A program made the position numbers and the translations under genes. DNA of 64,000 nt from Streptococcus suis (GTDB lineage Bacteria; Bacillota; Bacilli; Lactobacillales; Streptococcaceae). The notes beneath the pieces were generated by a model that did not search any database, was not told where the DNA came from, and worked only from the letters and a program-made list of their open reading frames with translations. Positions 63,253 to 64,000 of the stretch are shown piece by piece (the first letter of the stretch is position 1; each line of letters begins with the position of its first letter). The DNA lies in NCBI RefSeq assembly GCF_016743335.1, contig NZ_WCJE01000005.1, positions 1 through 64,000 on the forward strand, in the 5' to 3' direction.

Positions 63253-64000
63253 AGTTTACATAAACTTCAACCACTTCAATTCTTTCCCCACCCAGCAAAA
63301 TCAAATGGCAGTCTACACGATCTATCATGTAGGCTTTTTTCAATGCCTCTGCGTAGAGTTGCATTTGAGCTTGATAACGTTGGCTGAGTTGGATTGGTTG
63401 GTCATATTTGTCTGTCTTGTAATCAAAGAGGACAATATGATCCTCATACAGTAGGTAGCCATCGATAATCCCACGAAGGACAAATTGTTCCTGTGACAAA
63501 GAATCTGTCTGCAAACTTGCAAATGGAGCTTCTCGGTGGAGTTTGTCCGTATTGGCTAGAATTTCTCTTCCTAAGTCTGTATCAAAGAAATCTAAAATCA
63601 TCTGAACATTGATTTTGCCTTTAACCGCTTGCTCAGCATGAACAGCTTCTAGGGCTTCTCTTACCGTATCTTCTGTCACCAACCAAGACAGATCCAAGCG
63701 TTGCATGAGTTCATGGACTGCTGAACCGACTTGGGCTCCAGTGATTTTTGGTTTCTTGGAGAAATCTGGCAAGTTGAAGGTCCGTTTTGGCTGGTATTTT
63801 TCCATAACTTCCATGCCTTCTTGTTCCAAAATAGGCTCATAGAGTTTCTTGATTTGACTTGGAGTCCGTAAACTTGGCAATTCAATGGCAGCCTTATAGC
63901 GTTCGTTCAACTCTTGAACAGAAGACAACTGGTCCAAGGCCTGGGCGATGTCTTCTGATTGACGAATATCTTTAAGGCTGGCATCTTCTAGTTTACTCTT
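63251..64000 (-). CDS. rexA: ATP-dependent helicase/nuclease subunit A (AddA/RexA), C-terminal part
   Basis: Only the last 249 codons are in the window; the frame is open to the right edge. They cover the RecB-type nuclease domain: [16 protein letters not shown], then [30 protein letters not shown] with the catalytic Asp-Asp-Lys pattern, and [17 protein letters not shown]. With RexB it processes double-strand breaks for recombination. The reading frame shows no damage. Confidence 0.93.
   Translation of the reverse strand, partial: KSKLEDASLKDIRQSEDIAQALDQLSSVQELNERYKAAIELPSLRTPSQIKKLYEPILEQEGMEVMEKYQPKRTFNLPDFSKKPKITGAQVGSAVHELMQRLDLSWLVTEDTVREALEAVHAEQAVKGKINVQMILDFFDTDLGREILANTDKLHREAPFASLQTDSLSQEQFVLRGIIDGYLLYEDHIVLFDYKTDKYDQPIQLSQRYQAQMQLYAEALKKAYMIDRVDCHLILLGGERIEVVEVYVN

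Overview
The window looks like a Streptococcus chromosome, most likely Streptococcus suis or a close relative. This is inferred from low GC, AGGAGG-type ribosome binding sites, PyrR-type attenuators, an LPxTG-anchored 5'-nucleotidase, a glgCDAB operon, RexA and PlsY. No sequence search was possible, so the species call is an inference.

Positions 1-37,270 form a carbohydrate island made of five regulator-plus-operon modules. (1) rhaB-rhaA (L-rhamnose catabolism) lies opposite an AraC regulator. (2) An MFS transporter and a GH78 alpha-L-rhamnosidase lie opposite an AraC regulator that is split by a frameshift in a T7 run. (3) An AraC regulator sits between a GPH symporter-GH2-MBL hydrolase-DUF1593 operon and a GH3-GH78-beta-phosphoglucomutase-GH43 operon; both promoters carry the same 18-bp motif. 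A lactaldehyde reductase-like gene (fucO) and a decayed alpha/beta hydrolase follow. (4) A GH140/apiosidase-like protein, a PTS EIIBC and a GH106 rhamnosidase lie opposite an AraC regulator. (5) A split transketolase, fucose-isomerase-like protein, FGGY kinase and esterase operon lies opposite a LacI regulator with twin palindromic operators. None of the glycoside hydrolases shows a signal peptide, so small plant glycosides are probably imported intact and taken apart in the cytoplasm. Modules 4 and 5 together look like a D-apioside/D-apiose pathway, and module 3 looks like a phosphorolytic rhamnosyl-glucoside pathway. These are the most interesting readings of the window.

Positions 37,600-41,680 are AT-rich: an unknown protein, a tyrosine-recombinase-like integrase, a protein weakly resembling rolling-circle replication initiators, and a hairpin-rich stretch containing a possible 20-residue peptide gene. 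This may be a small integrative element or its remnant.

Positions 41,680-64,000 are mostly core genes: a YkgJ-type protein, Maf, surface 5'-nucleotidase, pyrC-ung-glycosyltransferase, pyrKD and pyrF-(PPase-like)-pyrE under two PyrR attenuators, a LysR regulator, glgCDAB with a complex leader and cre site, two orphan amino-acid-binding lipoproteins, an IS66 remnant, plsY and the 3' part of rexA. Two inverted copies of a noncoding repeat built from up to eight short palindromes (45.1-45.5 kb and 62.1-62.5 kb) bracket 16.6 kb of this region.
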